A DNA stretch of 64,000 bases, from the NCBI GenBank assembly GCA_002478885.1, contig DLKC01000012.1:4311-68310 (forward strand), given 5' to 3'. The notes beneath the pieces are model-generated. The model did no database searches. It had not been told where the DNA came from and worked only from the letters and a program-made list of their open reading frames with translations. The DNA comes from Chitinophagaceae bacterium UBA7600. GTDB taxonomy: Bacteria > Bacteroidota > Bacteroidia > Chitinophagales > Chitinophagaceae. Positions 27,316-35,895 of the stretch are shown here, in pieces; positions within the stretch are counted from its first letter, which is position 1; each line of letters starts with the position of its first letter. The position numbers were made by a program, and so were the translations under genes.

Positions 27316-28620
27316 CTATTGGCAATAATCCAAAACAGCCTTGAAAACCTGCTGGCGTATGGGGTTGGTGTTGAAATATTCGCCCGTAGCAAGCAGGCCT
27401 GTGTTCTGCCGGTTGATCAGTAGTATTACAGATAAATTCAGCGAGGGAACGACGGCAATACTGGTTCCTGTAAAACCCGTATGCCCGAAGCTCCCGGCGG
27501 GGGCGTTCTTCATAAATGCGTTGGCATTGTCCATCATCCAGCCAAGCCCATTTTTAAAGCTGTCTTTTGTAAGAAACAGGTCCACTGTATTTTCACTGAT
27601 AAACTGCCGCTTGCCGGCCTTGCCTTTGGCCAGCAGCATATCAACCAGTTTTTGAAGATCGTCAACCGTGGCAAACAACCCCGCCGCCCCACTTACGCCG
27701 GCATTGGCATACCAGGCATTGCCATCGTTCACTTCTCCACGCAGGGTATACGTGCGCCAGCCGTTCCACTGCGTTGGATTAATATCGCTGAAAATAAAGC
27801 CTAAAGAACTATCATAGACCATGCGATGCTCATAGGGGTTGCCATGGGATGTTGCGGCAATTTTGCTGAAGCGGCCTGTCTTAAGGGGGTTGTATGTTGT
27901 ATGGTCCATACCCAACGGGATGAAAATATTATCGCGCATAAACCGGTCTAACGGCTGGCCCGAGACAATCTCTATAATTTCACCAAGAATGGTAAAGCCA
28001 AGGTCGCTGTAACGCCTTTGTTCGCCCACCGGAAATTTCAACGGCAGTTGCCCGATGAGCTTGTATGTTTCCTGCCTGTTGGATGCCCGGTAATAAAGCG
28101 GATACCATTCATAGATTCCTGATGTATGCGTCAACAGGTGACGGATGCTGATCCGTTTTTTGTCGCCACTATCAAAAGCCGGAACATATTTTCCAACGGG
28201 ATCATCAACACGGATTAAGCCATGGTCGGCCAGCAGCATAATAGCCGTTGTTGTTCCGATCACCTTGGTGAGTGAAGCGATATCGAAAAGATGGCCGGTA
28301 GTCATCGGTTCGGGTGCTGCCATCAATTGGTTGCCGTAAACATATTTCTGCGCGAATCCAAAAGCCTGCTCATAAAGCACGGCCCCGTCTTTTTTTATTT
28401 CGATCACCGCACCGGGAATGTGATTGCTGTCTACCTGGCTTTGCAAAATGCTGTCAACGGTTGCGATCAACAGATCGCGTTTACCTATACTGCCCGTTGA
28501 TTGCGCAATGGCGTGCGAACCCATAACAAGAAATGCCAGCCATAGCAGCAACATCCTGGTATGACAGTTAGCGGCGGTTATGGCAATCGTCTCAGGCCTG
28601 TTTATTTTCTGTGTCATCAT
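27316..28620 (-). CDS. Class C beta-lactamase-fold serine hydrolase
   Basis: A 434-residue exported protein of the penicillin-binding-protein/AmpC fold. The signal-like stretch is at ~23-40 ('MLLLWLAFLVMGSHAIAQ'), so Met23 (28554) is an alternative start; the longer form overlaps the upstream gene by 29 nt. The catalytic SxxK is Ser116-L-T-Lys119, the second motif is YSD in 'RRYSDLGF' rather than the usual YxN, and the third is HTG in 'GHTGFTGTS'. It is likely a periplasmic peptidase or esterase acting on cell-wall peptides rather than a resistance enzyme. It follows a GNAT and a symporter in one operon. Confidence 0.88.
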   Translation of the reverse strand: MMTQKINRPETIAITAANCHTRMLLLWLAFLVMGSHAIAQSTGSIGKRDLLIATVDSILQSQVDSNHIPGAVIEIKKDGAVLYEQAFGFAQKYVYGNQLMAAPEPMTTGHLFDIASLTKVIGTTTAIMLLADHGLIRVDDPVGKYVPAFDSGDKKRISIRHLLTHTSGIYEWYPLYYRASNRQETYKLIGQLPLKFPVGEQRRYSDLGFTILGEIIEIVSGQPLDRFMRDNIFIPLGMDHTTYNPLKTGRFSKIAATSHGNPYEHRMVYDSSLGFIFSDINPTQWNGWRTYTLRGEVNDGNAWYANAGVSGAAGLFATVDDLQKLVDMLLAKGKAGKRQFISENTVDLFLTKDSFKNGLGWMMDNANAFMKNAPAGSFGHTGFTGTSIAVVPSLNLSVILLINRQNTGLLATGEYFNTNPIRQQVFKAVLDYCQ

Positions 28621-29110
28621 TGCCTGTTTTAAAAGTGTATCCGATGAGGGGGCTTACTGATTTGCGAAGCAATAGTTCCGTAAAACCTTCTTTAATAAAA
28701 TCTGTCAGCTCCCCTACCAGCTTAAAACCCAGTGATTGGTAAAGTTTGATGGCTCCCGTGTTGAAACCGGATACGCAGATAAATATATTTGGAGACAGCT
28801 CCAGGATCCTGCTCTCACAAAACGCCAGTATTTTTTTACCAAAGCCGCAGCCCCTGAATTGTTCCTTCACACAAATTGTTTGAATATAACCTTTGAACGA
28901 CCCGCAAACCTGCAACACCACGAACCCTGCAAGTTCATTTTCATACCGGGCAACATAAACCTCTTTGCATAAACCATCGAAGGCAGCAAGACACTGATAA
29001 TAATCCATACCAAGCGTGATCCATGGGTCGGATACCGCCATCATCATAGCGCAGTGTTTCATTACTTCGTTATCGTGGGTAACACATATAACAAGCTCGC
29101 CGGATTTCAT
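28592..29110 (-). CDS. GNAT-family N-acetyltransferase in symporter operon
   Basis: A 172-residue single GNAT domain: 'IQTICVKEQFRGCGFGKKIL' is motif A with R/QxxGxG (RGCGFGK), then 'AIKLYQSLGFKLVG' is motif B. The start at 29110 overlaps the symporter stop as ATGA, showing translational coupling; the longer frame starting at 29266 would lie inside the symporter gene. Placement between a solute symporter and a cell-wall-type hydrolase hints at an amino-sugar or amino-acid substrate, which is inference. Confidence 0.85.
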   Translation of the reverse strand: MKSGELVICVTHDNEVMKHCAMMMAVSDPWITLGMDYYQCLAAFDGLCKEVYVARYENELAGFVVLQVCGSFKGYIQTICVKEQFRGCGFGKKILAFCESRILELSPNIFICVSGFNTGAIKLYQSLGFKLVGELTDFIKEGFTELLLRKSVSPLIGYTFKTGNDDTENKQA

Positions 29111-30561
29111 TGTGCCTTCTTTTTTATGATGAACAAAAACAGTATGGTAAGCACCGCATTCACCAGGATATTCATAAATCCGAAATCGAATGCAAAACTG
29201 TTGATGAAATAAAGATTCAGCACCCAGGTAAGCAATGCTGCAGCAACGCATGCCAATGGCACCCACTTTTCTTCCAGATCGATCTTTGTAAACAGACCCG
29301 TCAAATACAAACCAAGTATAGGCCCATAGGTATAACCGGCAATAGTAAAGATCGTGTTGATGATAGCGCCATGGCTATTCCAGAAAGCCATAACAATGGC
29401 GAACATCACCACGTTAACGCCAAGCAATACCCATCGTTTTATTTTCACCCTTGCCTCGTGCGGCTGCCGCTCAAAATTCATAAAATCGTAACTGAAAGCG
29501 GTGGTAAGGGCGGTAATGCAGGCATCAATGCTGGCGAACGTGGAAGCAATAACGCCTATAAAAAAAGCGATGGACCCGACTTGCCCGAAATAATTCAGCG
29601 TGAGCATGGGATAGAGTGCATCGGTGTTTACGAACCGGCCATTTTCACTATCGAGTTGTATTCCTTTTTGCCCGGCATACAAATAAAGCAACACACCCAA
29701 ACCAAGAAACAGCGTTTGCGCAAGCGCAATAAAAAAACTAAATGTGAGCACATTTTTCTTTGCGTCTTTTGCGTTGCTTACCGTGAGTGTTTTCTGCATC
29801 ATGCTTTGGTCCAGACCAACAAGTGCAACGGTAATAAGCAGCCCCGAAATGAACTGCTTGTAAAAATAAGAACCCGAATCAACGTCCCAGTCAAACAGCT
29901 TTGCATAAGGATGATCTGTGATCGCGGTGATCATTCCCGCGACAGAAAGCCCCAGCGAATTTTTGATCGTGATAATGGAAATGATGATCACCGTAATTAA
30001 AAAGAAAGATTGCAAGGCATCCGTCCACACAATTGTTTTAATACCCGATTTATTGGTGTATAACCATATCAGCACCAATACAACTATAATCGTGATGAAA
30101 TATGGGATGCCCAGTTTATCGAAGAATGCATACTGCAATATTTGTATCGACAGCAGCAACCGGAGTGCCGCACCAAAAGACTGGGAAACAAGAAAAAACA
30201 GTGAACCGGTTTTATAAGTAATGCGCCCGAACCGGTGATCCAGGTACGCATAAATAGAAACGAGTTTCAGCTTGTAAAAAATGGGGATCAATACAAAAAC
30301 AATGAAGAGATAACCCACAATCGTACCCAGGATAAACTGGAAATAATACAGGTTGTTATTGCCCACGTTGCCGGGTATAGAAACAAGGGACACCGCCGAA
30401 ATGCCCGACCCCACCATGCCAAACGCCACCAGAAACCACGGCGATTCGCGGTTGCCGTCAAAAAAAGTATGGTCTTTGGTATGCCGCGAAGTAAGCCGGG
30501 AAATGAGCATCAGCAGCGAAAAGTAAAGCAGTATGATAGCGAATATAATGGTAGGGCTCAT
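29107..30561 (-). CDS. Sodium:solute symporter (SSS family)
   Basis: A 484-residue inner-membrane transporter with about 13 hydrophobic helices. 'FFDGNRESPWFLVAFGMVGSGISAVSLVSIPG' is the conserved helix 1-2 region of SSS proteins, and 'GLDQSMMQKTLTVSNAKDAKK' follows mid-protein. The substrate is coupled to Na+. In Bacteroidota, similar symporters beside anmK and serine hydrolases are often linked to amino-sugar or muropeptide uptake. That, the ATGA-coupled GNAT and the downstream hydrolase support such a role but do not prove it. Confidence 0.9.
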   Translation of the reverse strand: MSPTIIFAIILLYFSLLMLISRLTSRHTKDHTFFDGNRESPWFLVAFGMVGSGISAVSLVSIPGNVGNNNLYYFQFILGTIVGYLFIVFVLIPIFYKLKLVSIYAYLDHRFGRITYKTGSLFFLVSQSFGAALRLLLSIQILQYAFFDKLGIPYFITIIVVLVLIWLYTNKSGIKTIVWTDALQSFFLITVIIISIITIKNSLGLSVAGMITAITDHPYAKLFDWDVDSGSYFYKQFISGLLITVALVGLDQSMMQKTLTVSNAKDAKKNVLTFSFFIALAQTLFLGLGVLLYLYAGQKGIQLDSENGRFVNTDALYPMLTLNYFGQVGSIAFFIGVIASTFASIDACITALTTAFSYDFMNFERQPHEARVKIKRWVLLGVNVVMFAIVMAFWNSHGAIINTIFTIAGYTYGPILGLYLTGLFTKIDLEEKWVPLACVAAALLTWVLNLYFINSFAFDFGFMNILVNAVLTILFLFIIKKKAQ

Positions 30562-30696
30562 CTATAAATTATTAAAGCAACCAGCGTTGCGGTAAACGGC
30601 TTTAAATGTAAGCTATTCTTTAAACCCTTATCCATGCAGGCACCAAACCGCACAGTATTTTATTTGTACCAAACGGTATAACAACCAGCAGCTTTC

Positions 30697-30740
30697 GTTG
30701 CGCGATAGTGCCGCTTATCCGGCATCGCACTGTTGCACTG
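30697..30740 (-). repeat. Dispersed repeat, stem-loop-insert subtype
   Basis: On the minus strand GTGCGA, stem-loop TGCCGG-ATAAG-CGGCA (one C lost), CTATCG, CGCAAC (30697-30730). Confidence 0.75.
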
Positions 30741-30884
30741 CATCGCAACATGCAGCATGGTGAAATGATATCGAAATTCAGTTCATCTTCAGAAGTTGAT
30801 TGGTTGTCAGTAATAACAACTTTTTATAAATAAAGCCAACCAGCAATATGCAACTATGGCTGCAATGCCCGCTGTCACATGCAT

Positions 30885-30961
30885 TACAGCACATGCGTGC
30901 GATGACGGATAAGCCGTCACTATCGCGCAACAGTTGTCGATTTTTTTCTGCAACCGGGCCC
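30885..30961 (+). repeat. Dispersed repeat, stem-loop-insert subtype, complete
   Basis: GTGCGA, stem-loop TGACGG-ATAAG-CCGTCA, CTATCG, CGCAAC (30897-30931), 21-nt spacer, right box ACCGGGCCC. The stem differs from TGCCGG/CCGGCA by a compensating base pair. Confidence 0.8.
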
Positions 30962-30990
30962 TGAAACAGCTTTTCGTTTTGGTAACTTCC

Positions 30991-30998
30991 TATATTTG
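30991..30998 (+). promoter_or_regulatory. -7 element upstream of the PAS kinase-like gene
   Basis: TATATTTG, exact TAnnTTTG, about 166 nt before the ATG at 31165. No -33 TTG at normal spacing. Confidence 0.35.
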
Positions 30999-31089
30999 TT
31001 GTCTTATTTTATAATAGTGTGCCCGCACTTATATGCTACCAACAAAAATGTTTTTACAGTTTAATAAACGGGTTTTATTCTACTTGATT

Positions 31090-31096
31090 TTGGCAC
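31090..31096 (+). promoter_or_regulatory. TTGGCAC (sigma-54 -24-like) element, weak context
   Basis: Same heptamer as before the EPS units, but 75 nt from the start codon and without a clear TTCC-N7-GGAA site upstream. It may be chance. Confidence 0.25.
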
Positions 31097-31164
31097 AAAT
31101 TATGGTTATGATGCTTTTCCGGGCGTAAACGCTTACGCACGGGAACGAAAAAGAAACAACGATT

Positions 31165-33504
31165 ATGATGATAAAACCTGATCATACTAATCTGATTTTT
31201 TCCGCGCTCGAACCAGGTACAGCAGGCGATTACCCTCAACTACAAACAGATGGGCTCAGCGCCGCAGCATTAGCCTTATACATTGAAGATCTTAGAAAAG
31301 CAAATGCAGATGTGCGTGCCGCAAAACTTGCGGCGCTTGCGATAATGGAAGAAGCCATTCTGTCCAAAGAAGTGTTACGGATGAGCGATCAGCGAACGGG
31401 CAGGGTTAAGGAAGCATTCCAGTCGGCAGTAAATGGTGCGCCGCTTACAGCTTCGCTGCGTATGCTTACCCGTTTGGCAGAAGATGAAATGCCGGGGAGT
31501 GCAAGAACGGCTTTTTATATTGTCAATGAAACAAGCACAGGGCTCTATACGCTGCGCGGTGCAGGAAACATGCCTGATACTTATGCAGATGAAATTGACG
31601 GGTTTGCCATTGGCACGGATTCGCTTGCCTGCGGGCTTGCCGTCCCCACCGGGAAGCCGGTAATAACACCCGATGTGCATGAAGATGAACGGTGGAAACC
31701 CTGGAGGTTTATTGCCGATAAATATGGTTACCGCGGCTGCTGGTCTTTCCCCATAAAAACGTTGGACGATAAAGCCGTTGGCACTTTCGCACTGTATTTT
31801 AAAACAAGAAGGGAACCGGCACCCGAAGACGTAGACCTGGCGGATGTAATAACAAAAGCCGCGGCCGTTATTATCTCCAGTTATATTGATGCAAGAGAGC
31901 GGGCCAGGATGGAAGCAGCATTGCAAAAAAGCGAAGAGAAATACCGCTCCAAACTGGAGCAGGAAATCAAGGACAGAACAGCGGAGGTGGTTGCCGGCAA
32001 ACAATTATTGCAAGCCACCATGGATGCATCGTTAGATATGATCCAGGTTTTTGAAGCAGTACGAAACAGGAAAGGCGAGATCATAGATTTTCGCTGGCTG
32101 CTTAATAACCATGCCGCAGAAAAGTACTATGGAAACGTAATAGGTAAGCGCCTGCTTAAACAAAACCCCGGTGTTGTACAGGAAGGTATTTTTGACACCT
32201 TCAAACAGGTTGTTGAAACCGGTATTCCGGCGCAAAACGAAAGATATTATGTGCATGAACAATTCAACGGCTGGTATTTTCAATCTGTGGTAAAACTCGA
32301 CGACGGCGTGGCTACCACAACAATCAACATCACGGAAAAGAAAAAGGCGGAACAGGAAGTAAAAAAACAGGCGAGCTATATTGAACACATTACGCAAACG
32401 GTGCCGGGTATGATCAGCGTGATGGAACTAAGCAGCGGAAAAATAGAGTACACCAACGATATTGTTGTGCTTGCCCAGGGTTTCGATCCCGAAAAAATGA
32501 AGAACGCGCCACGTGGCGAAATGAGAAAAGCCATACACCCCGATGACCAGGACAAAATAGATAACTACTATGCCGCCTTTCATACATTAAAAAACAACGA
32601 AGCGGTAACAGCAGACTACCGGGCAAAAACCGATGCCGGCAACTGGCAGTGGTTCAGGATACGGGGTAAAGTATTTCAGCGGAATGTCAACGGCGTGGTA
32701 ACGCATATTGTAAACAATATTGAGAATATTACAAAGGAGAAGGAAGCAGAAGAGAAGATCAGCCAGCTTAACACAACGCTTGTCGTAAAGAATAAGAAGC
32801 TGGAGTCTGCCAATACGGAAATAAGGACCTTTAACAACGTCGCGGCGACGGACTACAACGAAACCTTAAGGCAGCTCTACACCAGCCTTGAATATGTAGC
32901 CACAACGGAAGCAAGGCATTTAAGCGATTCAGGTAAAGCCAACATAAGGCGTGCACAATCGGCCATACAAAAAATGAAACTGCTTACCGACGATATTGTT
33001 AATTTCTCCAAAATACATACCCCCGAAAGTCAGCCAGCGCGTACCGACCTTAACGAACTTATCGGCATCGAATTGGCAGATGCACAACGACGGGTAAACC
33101 CCGATATGCTGGTAACACAGGCAAATGATCTTCCCGTTATTAATGGGTACCCTCTATTGTTGTCATTGCTTTTTCATCATTTGATTGATAATGCCATCAA
33201 GTTTACCATTCCGGGGCAACCGGCCTTGCTGAATATTGCTTACAAACAACCGGAACCCACTCCCGTTGCGGGCATGTTTCACAGGATCGTTATCACCGAT
33301 CACGGCATTGGTTTTCCCCAGGATGAAGCGGAGAAAATATTCGGTATGTTTTACAGGCTGCATCCTAAAAACAAATACAGAGGCTCCGGCGTTGGGCTTG
33401 CCATTTGCCGAAAGATCATGGATCTCCATCATGGTTTTATCTCCGCCGAAAGTGAGCCGGGCAAAGGCGCCAGCCTCACCTGCCATTTTCCAGTAAGCCT
33501 GTAA
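31165..33504 (+). CDS. GAF-PAS-PAS histidine-kinase-like protein lacking the phosphoacceptor His
   Basis: A 779-residue soluble sensor: GAF-type domain ~80-240, PAS ~280-392, PAS ~405-525, coiled coil, dimerisation/HisKA-like helices ~545-620, HATPase ~660-779. The ATPase has a good N box ('HHLIDNAIKFT', 671-681), a G1 box ('TDHGIGFP') and a G2 box ('GSGVGLAICRKIMDLHHG'). In this subfamily the HisKA motif normally reads NxVASHDLQEPL; here it reads 'NNVAATDYNETL', with Thr562 (codon 32848-32850) in place of His. It therefore probably cannot autophosphorylate and may act as a pseudokinase or regulator. No adjacent response regulator. Confidence 0.88.
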   Translation: MMIKPDHTNLIFSALEPGTAGDYPQLQTDGLSAAALALYIEDLRKANADVRAAKLAALAIMEEAILSKEVLRMSDQRTGRVKEAFQSAVNGAPLTASLRMLTRLAEDEMPGSARTAFYIVNETSTGLYTLRGAGNMPDTYADEIDGFAIGTDSLACGLAVPTGKPVITPDVHEDERWKPWRFIADKYGYRGCWSFPIKTLDDKAVGTFALYFKTRREPAPEDVDLADVITKAAAVIISSYIDARERARMEAALQKSEEKYRSKLEQEIKDRTAEVVAGKQLLQATMDASLDMIQVFEAVRNRKGEIIDFRWLLNNHAAEKYYGNVIGKRLLKQNPGVVQEGIFDTFKQVVETGIPAQNERYYVHEQFNGWYFQSVVKLDDGVATTTINITEKKKAEQEVKKQASYIEHITQTVPGMISVMELSSGKIEYTNDIVVLAQGFDPEKMKNAPRGEMRKAIHPDDQDKIDNYYAAFHTLKNNEAVTADYRAKTDAGNWQWFRIRGKVFQRNVNGVVTHIVNNIENITKEKEAEEKISQLNTTLVVKNKKLESANTEIRTFNNVAATDYNETLRQLYTSLEYVATTEARHLSDSGKANIRRAQSAIQKMKLLTDDIVNFSKIHTPESQPARTDLNELIGIELADAQRRVNPDMLVTQANDLPVINGYPLLLSLLFHHLIDNAIKFTIPGQPALLNIAYKQPEPTPVAGMFHRIVITDHGIGFPQDEAEKIFGMFYRLHPKNKYRGSGVGLAICRKIMDLHHGFISAESEPGKGASLTCHFPVSL

Positions 33505-33541
33505 CCGAAAGCGGTTTTGCTTCGCGGCTCCATACAGTTAT

Positions 33542-33595
33542 TGCAGTTGAAGGGTGCGACGCAAGTAAAGCCGCACCAGGAGACGCAGCCCGGGG
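33542..33595 (+). repeat. Dispersed intergenic repeat, complete copy
   Basis: Left flank TGCAGTTGAAG, core GTGCGACGCAAG (33554-33565), 21-nt spacer starting TAAAGCCGCAC, right box AGCCCGGGG (33587-33595). Confidence 0.87.
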
Positions 33596-33787
33596 CCACA
33601 TAAAGTTCCGGCATACCTAAACTATCAAGTTTCAAATGAAATGGCAGTGCTGTAATATACATGGATAGATAGCGCGGGTATTATTTTACTCATTTGCTGA
33701 GTTTATCTTTTTTATTACGCTTGTACGATCGCAGCATGTATTTTGTACAACTGGATATAAATCTTTTTATAACGGTAACAACTATAT

Positions 33788-34780
33788 ATGCAAGAAGAAA
33801 TAAAAATCCCAAGACGCAGGGTCATTGAAGGTCTTGGAATAAGTGTAGCTGCTTTGATGACCACTCCTTCCTTTGGCAACAACATTAGTGCTAGTGGTAA
33901 TGATGTGGAAGATCCTGTAAAAAAATATCCGGCGCCTCCGTTTGTTGAGCAATCGCAACCGTGGCCGGGATTATCCAGCAAGATGAACCCCAGGCCAGAC
34001 CACGGTGAAAAAAGCTATAAAGGCTCCGGCCGTTTAACCGGCCGCAAAGCATTGATCACCGGTGGCGATTCAGGCATGGGCCGTGCCGCAGCCATCGCTT
34101 ATGCAAGAGAAGGGGCAGATGTAGCGATCAATTATTTTCCCTCTGAGGAGCCGGATGCGCAGGAAGTAATAAGCCTTATCAAAAAAGAAGGCAGAAAAGC
34201 CATTGCAATACCTGGCGACCTGAGAGAAGAGACATTTTGCCAACGGATGGTAGAGCAGGCTGCAACGCAGTTGGGCGGGTTAGATATCATTATTAGCAAT
34301 GCAGCGCGGCAACAAACAAAAGCTTCGATTCTTGATATTACTACGGAAGAATTTGACGCGACCATGAAGACCAATATTTACGCTCCTTTCTGGATCATAA
34401 AAGCAGCCTTGCCTTATCTAAAACCCGGCGCTGTGATCATTGGCACAGCATCCGAACAGGCCTATGACCCTTCGCCCGATCTTTATGATTATGCTCAAAC
34501 CAAAGCTGCGACTATGAACTATGTAAAATCACTTGCTAAACAACTTGGTCAGAAAGGCATTCGCGTAAATGGTGTGGCTCCGGGACCCATTTGGACCCCT
34601 TTGCAGGTTAGCGGTGGCGCTACCATGGAAAAACTAAAGCAGTTTGGCAGCGATACGGCTTTAAAGAGACCAGGACAACCGGCAGAGCTTGCTTCCATAT
34701 ATGTGCAGTTGGCTGCAAATGACGCAAGTTTTACAACAGGTAATATCTACGGTGCCGGGGGTGGAAAAGGCCAGCCGTAA
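33788..34780 (+). CDS. YghA-like short-chain dehydrogenase with Tat-like leader
   Basis: A 330-residue SDR. The N-terminal 'PRRRVIEGLGISVAALMTTPS' is Tat-like, followed by a YghA-type extension ('YPAPPFVEQSQPWPGL', 'PDHGEKSYKGSGRLTGR'). The Rossmann motif is 'TGGDSGMGRAAA', then 'SNAARQQ'; catalytic residues are the Ser in 'GTASEQAY', Tyr in 'LYDYAQTK' and Lys in the same YxxxK. The extra leader is longer than in E. coli YghA. It opens a gene group with another SDR, an alcohol dehydrogenase and Mn catalase, a set often linked to stationary-phase or oxidative stress. Substrate unknown. Confidence 0.88.
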   Translation: MQEEIKIPRRRVIEGLGISVAALMTTPSFGNNISASGNDVEDPVKKYPAPPFVEQSQPWPGLSSKMNPRPDHGEKSYKGSGRLTGRKALITGGDSGMGRAAAIAYAREGADVAINYFPSEEPDAQEVISLIKKEGRKAIAIPGDLREETFCQRMVEQAATQLGGLDIIISNAARQQTKASILDITTEEFDATMKTNIYAPFWIIKAALPYLKPGAVIIGTASEQAYDPSPDLYDYAQTKAATMNYVKSLAKQLGQKGIRVNGVAPGPIWTPLQVSGGATMEKLKQFGSDTALKRPGQPAELASIYVQLAANDASFTTGNIYGAGGGKGQP

Positions 34781-34827
34781 TTCCGGGAAATATTGTGCTG
34801 TGTGCTTTTGTATTTCATAGCAACAGT

Positions 34828-34852
34828 GATTGCCTCGCACTCCTGTACTGCG
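34828..34852 (-). repeat. Dispersed repeat, divergent or truncated copy
   Basis: On the minus strand GCAGTACAGGAGTGCGAGGCAA: left flank and GTGCGA kept, then GGCAATC for CGCAAC. No right box. Confidence 0.55.
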
Positions 34853-35067
34853 GTGCCAGGGTAATAAAACAACTCATTCGCTATAATATTATTGTACGTA
34901 GTGTCGTGGCCTGAATTTGTCAAAACATGCTCCAATATTTTACTGCTTTTGTTTGAGCAAATTAATAAGCATCTGCGGATTTCCTTGCACGTAAAACAGT
35001 TATACTGTCAACTGTTCTTAAAGTGGTTGAGTATTTGTATGACTATGGTTTCACCAATATCTTTTTT

Positions 35068-35880
35068 ATGGAAAACAACGAGCTCAAAAAACCGAACTAT
35101 GTTTTAATCACTGGCGGTACCAGCGGTATCGGGTACGAACTGGCAAAGCTTTTTGCACAGGAAGGTTACAACCTTGTTATTGTCGCAAGAGACCTTGCCG
35201 AGCTGGAAAATACAGCGGCGGGTTTCTCACAACAGTACGAGGTGGAGGTTGTGAAGATTTGCAAAGATCTCTTTGATACCAGGAATGCTTTTGCCTTGTA
35301 TGAAGAAGTACTCGATAAAGGGATCGAGGTCAGCATTTTGGTAAACGATGCCGGGCAGGGCCAATACGGTAAATTTATTGACACAGATATTCAGCGCGAA
35401 CTAGACATCATACAATTGAATATTTCCAGCCTGGTAGTACTTACCAAGCTATTTGTGAAAGATATGCTCCAACGGGGCAATGGTAAAATATTGAATCTTT
35501 CTTCCATTGCAAGCAAGGTCCCGGGGCCATTTCAGTCGGTCTATCATGGAACAAAAGCATTCGTGCAGTCGTTCACGGAAGCAATACGTGCTGAACTAAA
35601 AGATTGCGGTATAACGGTAACCGCATTATTGCCGGGTGCGACCGATACTGATTTCTTTAATAAGGCAGGTATGCAGGAATCAAAGATTGTACAGGAAGGA
35701 CAATTAGATGATCCTGCAAAAGTTGCGAGGGACGGTTTTGATGCGTTGATGAGTGGCGATGATAAAGTAGTCTCAGGGTTTAAGAACAAGATGCAGCTTG
35801 CCATGAGCAGCATAACCCCCGACGATAAAGCCGCCAAAAAAATGTTGGAAAAACAAAAGCCGGTAACCGGCAAAGATTAA
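35068..35880 (+). CDS. Short-chain dehydrogenase (DltE/YqjQ-like)
   Basis: A 270-residue classical SDR: 'ITGGTSGIGYELAKLFAQEG' (TGxxxGIG), 'VNDAGQGQYG', catalytic Ser in 'NLSSIASKVPG', and YxxxK in 'SVYHGTKAFVQSF'. The 'FIDTDIQRELDIIQLNISSLVVLT' pattern fits the DltE/YqjQ-like branch. ATG at 35068 is chosen over an upstream GTG (35023) because the Rossmann strand begins right after. The alcohol dehydrogenase gene starts 15 bp downstream, so they are cotranscribed. Confidence 0.88.
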   Translation: MENNELKKPNYVLITGGTSGIGYELAKLFAQEGYNLVIVARDLAELENTAAGFSQQYEVEVVKICKDLFDTRNAFALYEEVLDKGIEVSILVNDAGQGQYGKFIDTDIQRELDIIQLNISSLVVLTKLFVKDMLQRGNGKILNLSSIASKVPGPFQSVYHGTKAFVQSFTEAIRAELKDCGITVTALLPGATDTDFFNKAGMQESKIVQEGQLDDPAKVARDGFDALMSGDDKVVSGFKNKMQLAMSSITPDDKAAKKMLEKQKPVTGKD

Positions 35881-35895
35881 TATAAAAACAAAATT

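Larger units (their letters stand above)
30562..31164. other. Divergent intergenic region with two stem-loop repeats
   Basis: 603 bp between the symporter (minus) and a PAS kinase-like gene (plus). It contains two stem-loop-type repeat copies about 200 bp apart in opposite orientation (30697-30740 and 30885-30961), a TATATTTG element and a TTGGCAC. No gene is supported. Confidence 0.65.

Noticed and set aside
29110..30000. 296-codon plus-strand frame opposite the symporter
   Set aside because: Antisense of a membrane-protein gene; the polar, Cys/His-rich translation is the usual mirror of hydrophobic codons.
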